Assembly: GCA_034440635.1 (NCBI GenBank)
Contig: JAOTON010000044.1
Coordinates: 247,069-311,068, forward strand
DNA: 64,000 bases
Direction: 5' to 3'
From: Lepas anatifera
Lineage: Eukaryota > Arthropoda > Thecostraca > Lepadidae
Below, piece after piece: positions 60,500 through 64,000 of this stretch. The translations under genes and the position numbers were made by a program. Numbering within the stretch: position 1 is the first letter of the stretch; the number at the start of each line of letters is the position of its first letter. The notes below the pieces were generated by a model. It ran no database searches. It saw only the letters and a list, made by a program, of their open reading frames with translations, and was not told the origin of the DNA.

Positions 60500-61266
60500 G
60501 TGGCCAGGGGAGAGAGCACGTGGTGTCGTCCTCCCGGAGAAGTGACCAGTGGGAGGGAGTACGTGGTGTCGTCCTCCCAGAGAAGCGGCCAGTGGGAGGG
60601 AGCACGTGGTGTCGTCCTCCCAGAGAAGCGGCCAGTGGGAGGGAGCACGTGGTGTCGTCCTCCCAGAGAAGCGGCCAGTGGGAGGGAGCACGTGGTGTCG
60701 TCCTCCCAGAGAAGCGGCCAGTGGGAGGGAGCACGTGGTGTCGTCCTCCCAGAGAAGCGGCCAGTGGGAGGGGAGCACGTGGTGTCGTCCTCCCAGAGAA
60801 GCGGCCAGTGGGAGGGAGCACGTGGTGTCGTCCTCCCAGAGAAGCGGCCAGTGGGAGGGAGCACGTGGTGGCGTCCTCCCAGAGAAGCGGCCAGTGGGAG
60901 GGAGCACGTGGTGGCGTCCTCCCAGAGAAGCGGCCAGTGGGAGGGAGCACGTGGTGTCGTCCTCCCAGAGAAGCGGCCAGTGGGAGGGAGCACGTGGTGT
61001 CGTCCTCCCAGAGAAGCGGCCAGTGGGAGGGAGCACGTGGTGTCGTCCTCCCAGAGAAGCGGCCAGTGGGAGGGAGCACGTGGTGGCGTCCTCCCAGAGA
61101 AGCGGCCAGTGGGAGGGAGCACGTGGTGGCGTCCTCCCAGAGAAGCGGCCAGTGGGAGGGAGCACGTGGTTTCGTCCTCCCAGAGAAGCGGCCAGTGGGA
61201 GGGAGCACGTGGTGGCGTCCTCCCAGAGAAGCGGCCAGTGGGAGGGAGCACGTGGTGGCGTCCTAC
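60500..61266. repeat. 43-bp minisatellite with CACGTG in every unit
   Basis: About 17 units of GAGCACGTGGTGTCGTCCTC then CCAGAGAAGCGGCCAGTGGGAGG, nearly identical, one unit with a single extra G. Each unit except the second carries the palindromic E-box CACGTG: 60517-60522, then every 43 (once 44) bases from 60603 to 61249. Long open frames exist in all phases because the array lacks stops; they are not genes. Confidence 0.96.
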
Positions 61267-61421
61267 CCAGCCTGATCCGTCCGTGATTATTCGAATTTAC
61301 GACGCGGCGCCACATTGCGCAGCTCCTACAGACGGATATTGTACATACATGGTGACTTTAACATCCACGGCCAATGTTTGGATTGTAACTAGTAGCCTAC
61401 TCTTAGAGTACTGGTAGATAC

Positions 61422-61577
61422 CAGTGGTGGATGCAATGGGGGATAGGGGGCTTAACACCCCCCCCAAATGTCAGAGTGCCTAGAGCAATTGCATAGCCGG
61501 AGGCTGTTCCGAGGCAATGGCGGGGAGGCTTGAGCCTCTTAGCTCTGCCCCCAAAAGAAGTGCTGGATCCGCCACTG
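61422..61577. mobile_element. hAT-like MITE (156 bp)
   Basis: Terminal inverted repeats CAGTGGTGGATGCA and, reversed from the right end, CAGTGGCGGATCCAGCA. The 8-bp flanks GTAGATAC (61414-61421) and GTAGGTAC (61578-61585) match at 7 of 8 positions. CAGTGG tips with 8-bp duplications are typical of hAT elements. Confidence 0.82.
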
Positions 61578-61585
61578 GTAGGTAC

Positions 61586-63571
61586 TGTTAGTGTAGATTT
61601 AGAGATGGTGGTTTTGGTGTTTTATGGCACTGCAGCAACTAAGGCTATATCGCAGATTGAGGCAAAAGGCATCCGCTAGCCCCCCTCTTCGATGTCCCAT
61701 GATGTCTTCAAAAACAATGTTTTTCAAGGTGTTCGGCTCCGTCCTCGCCCATCCCCCCCGCCCTAAGGCATGTCCACCACTGAGTGGAGTACTGTTTAAT
61801 GCGAATAGCCTTCATTGAGCAAATAGTGGTGTGGGGCTACATAGGCACCGTTGAAGGATTGATAGTTACCAGGGCCGTTAACAAGTTGCCTGCCACGCAG
61901 TTTTAGGGGCTTAATGATGCACCAACTGCCAACTGTTTGGGTATGCAGCCAACCCGCATGTTTTTTTAAATATAAAGCTACCAAATAATGTTGTGTGCCC
62001 AAACACGATGGTTGTAACGTTTCGTCCAGGCTTGGACTTGCTGCGACGCCTTTGAAGCTAAACTGAGCCTTAAGGGTGCACCATCAATGGCGAGTGCTGA
62101 TGTGAGCAGCAGGAGGGCCACAGCTGGTCAGCTGACAGGAGAACCAGCTGAACTGGCCCGCTAGGGAACTGCTTCCTCGCGTCTGCAACACTGAGCCATA
62201 GGCGAAACAACAGGTGGCAGGGACACTGGCGGCGGAACTGGGGGTACCCGGGCACGGTGCGCTCGCTTAAAGCAGACATCGAATACTAACCCTATGGCTT
62301 TTACTAGAAAGAAATGGTTTGAAAAAGGCCTCTCCCTCCTTAAATTTGAACTTAGTGCCATCACCGGGCAGGGGGCCATGGCCTCCCAATGTTCAGTATC
62401 TTAACCATTGACTCTATGGTGTTGACTGCAAAGAAACGACTTGAACATATAACTGTGCGTACCCTCTCCCCATATGCTGTACCTTCGTATTGCTTTGACG
62501 CTGCCGTAAGTCAGCAGGCTTTTCGGAGTGTTCACCGTTCTCGGGGCGCTCTCTGACTTTCCGTACTTGCTTCTGGTGTGAAGCGTACGGGTCGCTCCTG
62601 TTCACCGTTCACTTGCGCAGCAGTGGCACGGGACACCAGACAAGAGCGGCTGTCGGGGTCGGCCTGCGCGCCGCTGTCGGTAGTGCAAACTCCTGGATAC
62701 GCCAACTGCCGCTGACGCTGTGCCGCGGCCGTCGCGTTGTAGGCTAGGTCTGGCTGTCACGCTTTTGTGGAGTTCCGGTTATGACTGCTGCTGCTAGGCG
62801 CGGTTTTGCCCTTGCATTTCTAGACTGCTGCGACCGTATTGTTGTGACGGTAACGGGTCAGAGTTGTCTTGGCTGGGAGCCTTTTGAGGCGCTGGCCGCC
62901 GGGGTTTACCAGGTTATCACTCACTACCTGGATGACGTAATATGGAGGCTACGGGTGCCGACTGTGTTTTTGATGAGCATATGGTGCGTTTGCTGTAACG
63001 GGAGATGCAGCGATGAGAAGCAGTTGTTGCAATACGATTTAAGTGATTGTGATGCCGTCGATGGGCCGCTCTATGTAAGAATGTACTTAAAAGCGACTCG
63101 TGTACCATATTGTCCGTGTATTTATATAGACGCTGCATGTATTTGAAAGTGTCGTTTCTTAGACGGTTTGTTGGATACATCGCACTTGAAGAGGCGCCGG
63201 GAGTGCAACTTGAGACATTTCCAGAGGGCCAAGGCTATTTGTGAGTCTATTTTTGGGCATTGGGCGATGAGGCAGCGCACGCAATGAGCTAAGCTGTTTC
63301 TGATATTAAAATGCCCGAATAACATCGAGGCAGTTTATATTGTGAATGCTGTTGAGAATAAATACATATTGACACCAAAGGCGATTCTCTTTGTGGAAAA
63401 GAATGGCTCACCGCTCGACGGGGATGTAACCGCTTGACAAATACCGCCTCCCATTAACGGCCAGTACACAGCCTTGGATCTGCGGTAACATTTTGCCATA
63501 AATTTCCATGTTACTCCGAGAAGTTCATTATGAGAGGTTTGAAGCTATCAAGGTGCTCTGCTGGCATATAG
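61586..63571. other. Stretch without recognised genes
   Basis: A 121-codon plus-strand frame at 62781-63146 is the longest here; it is Cys-rich in its second half but shows no recognisable domain or splice context, so I do not call it. The sequence is GC-rich around 62600-62900. Confidence 0.4.
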
Positions 63572-63836
63572 GTACACCGGGTACATACATACCTAGTAAT
63601 AATAGGTACGTACACCGGGTACATACATACCTAGTAATAATAGGTAGGCACACCGGGTACATACGTACATAGTAATAATAGGTAAGTACACCGGGTACAT
63701 ACATATCTAGTAATAATAGGTAAGTACACCGGGTACATACGTACATAGTAATAATAGGTAAGTACACCGGGTACATACGTACATAGTAATAATAGGTAGG
63801 TACACCGGGTACATACGTACATAGTAATAATAGGTA
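63572..63836. repeat. 38-bp minisatellite, seven units
   Basis: Units of GTACACCGGGTACATACRTA then CMTAGTAATAATAGGTA plus one base. The Tyr-rich minus-strand frames are artefacts of the array. Confidence 0.93.
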
Positions 63837-63854
63837 TGTAGAGTGAAACTTCCA

Positions 63855-64000
63855 AACCAAGCAAGATACAGCCATAGTTGATGCGCCATTGCAATTGTCT
63901 CGTCAATACCAATCGTATGATATTGCTATACTAGGTCCAACACAGAATTTGACCTGACCCAAGCCAACGGTTTGACCCAACTTGACCTGGTAAAGTTATG
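63855..64000. mobile_element. Fragment of an E-type TTAA element at the window edge
   Basis: Matches the interior of the element at 2325-3530 (for example AAGATACAGCCATAGTTGAT against AAGATACAGCCAAAGTTGAT at 2781, and GGTTTGACCCAACTTGACCT). It continues beyond the window. Confidence 0.75.

Noticed and set aside
60252..61417. Open frames of up to 318 codons in all phases of the 43-bp array
   Set aside because: Stop-free repeat unit; overlapping frames on both strands with no domain.
62781..63146. 121-codon plus-strand frame as a host gene
   Set aside because: No recognisable domain, no splice context, and length is within chance for GC-rich sequence.

Overview
The window is animal, almost certainly arthropod, genomic DNA. 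Its one recognisable host gene is split into short exons by introns of about 20 kb and 5.7 kb and matches the SIFamide neuropeptide receptor family (a rhodopsin-type GPCR). Non-LTR retrotransposon remains, tRNA-derived SINEs, many small DNA transposons, very long microsatellites and a (CCTAA)n tract equal to the arthropod telomere unit TTAGG fit this. I cannot name the species; the heavy simple-repeat load would suit a crustacean or chelicerate.

Layout. 1-7 kb: a decayed LINE (minus strand) split by a 4.75-kb palindromic element that itself carries two TTAA-type elements. 7-10 kb: no recognised genes. 10-24.6 kb: dense DNA-transposon territory, with a tRNA-like direct repeat, two further long-inverted-repeat elements (12.4-15.1 kb and 16.1-20.5 kb, the latter with CACTA ends) and several TTAA-bounded elements full of AGGTCA/TGACCT motifs; one of these holds the telomere-like tract. 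24.9-52.1 kb: the 3' half of the SIFamide receptor gene on the plus strand (exons at 25.6, 45.7 and 51.6 kb). Its introns hold a LINE ORF1, a hAT-like MITE pair carrying CRE motifs, (AT)n/(GT)n, a nested pair of TTAA elements, a 28-bp minisatellite, a 0.9-kb (CT)n-type tract and a 2.9-kb 40-bp satellite. 52.1-64 kb: a TTAA element whose target site forms the receptor stop codon, then 27-bp, 43-bp and 38-bp minisatellites, a near-complete but broken LINE ORF2 (minus strand), a SINE with clear target-site duplications and a small hAT MITE.

Main points of interest: (1) tandem arrays abut the 3' splice sites of two of the three receptor exons, one being 16 head-to-tail copies of the splice acceptor itself; (2) a family of about 0.85-1.2-kb TTAA-target elements is loaded with nuclear-receptor half-sites; (3) inverted arms and sister copies in the window act as natural empty sites that establish the target duplications directly; (4) the receptor stop codon lies inside a transposon target site.

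All similarity calls come from reading the sequence and from family knowledge; no database search was run.
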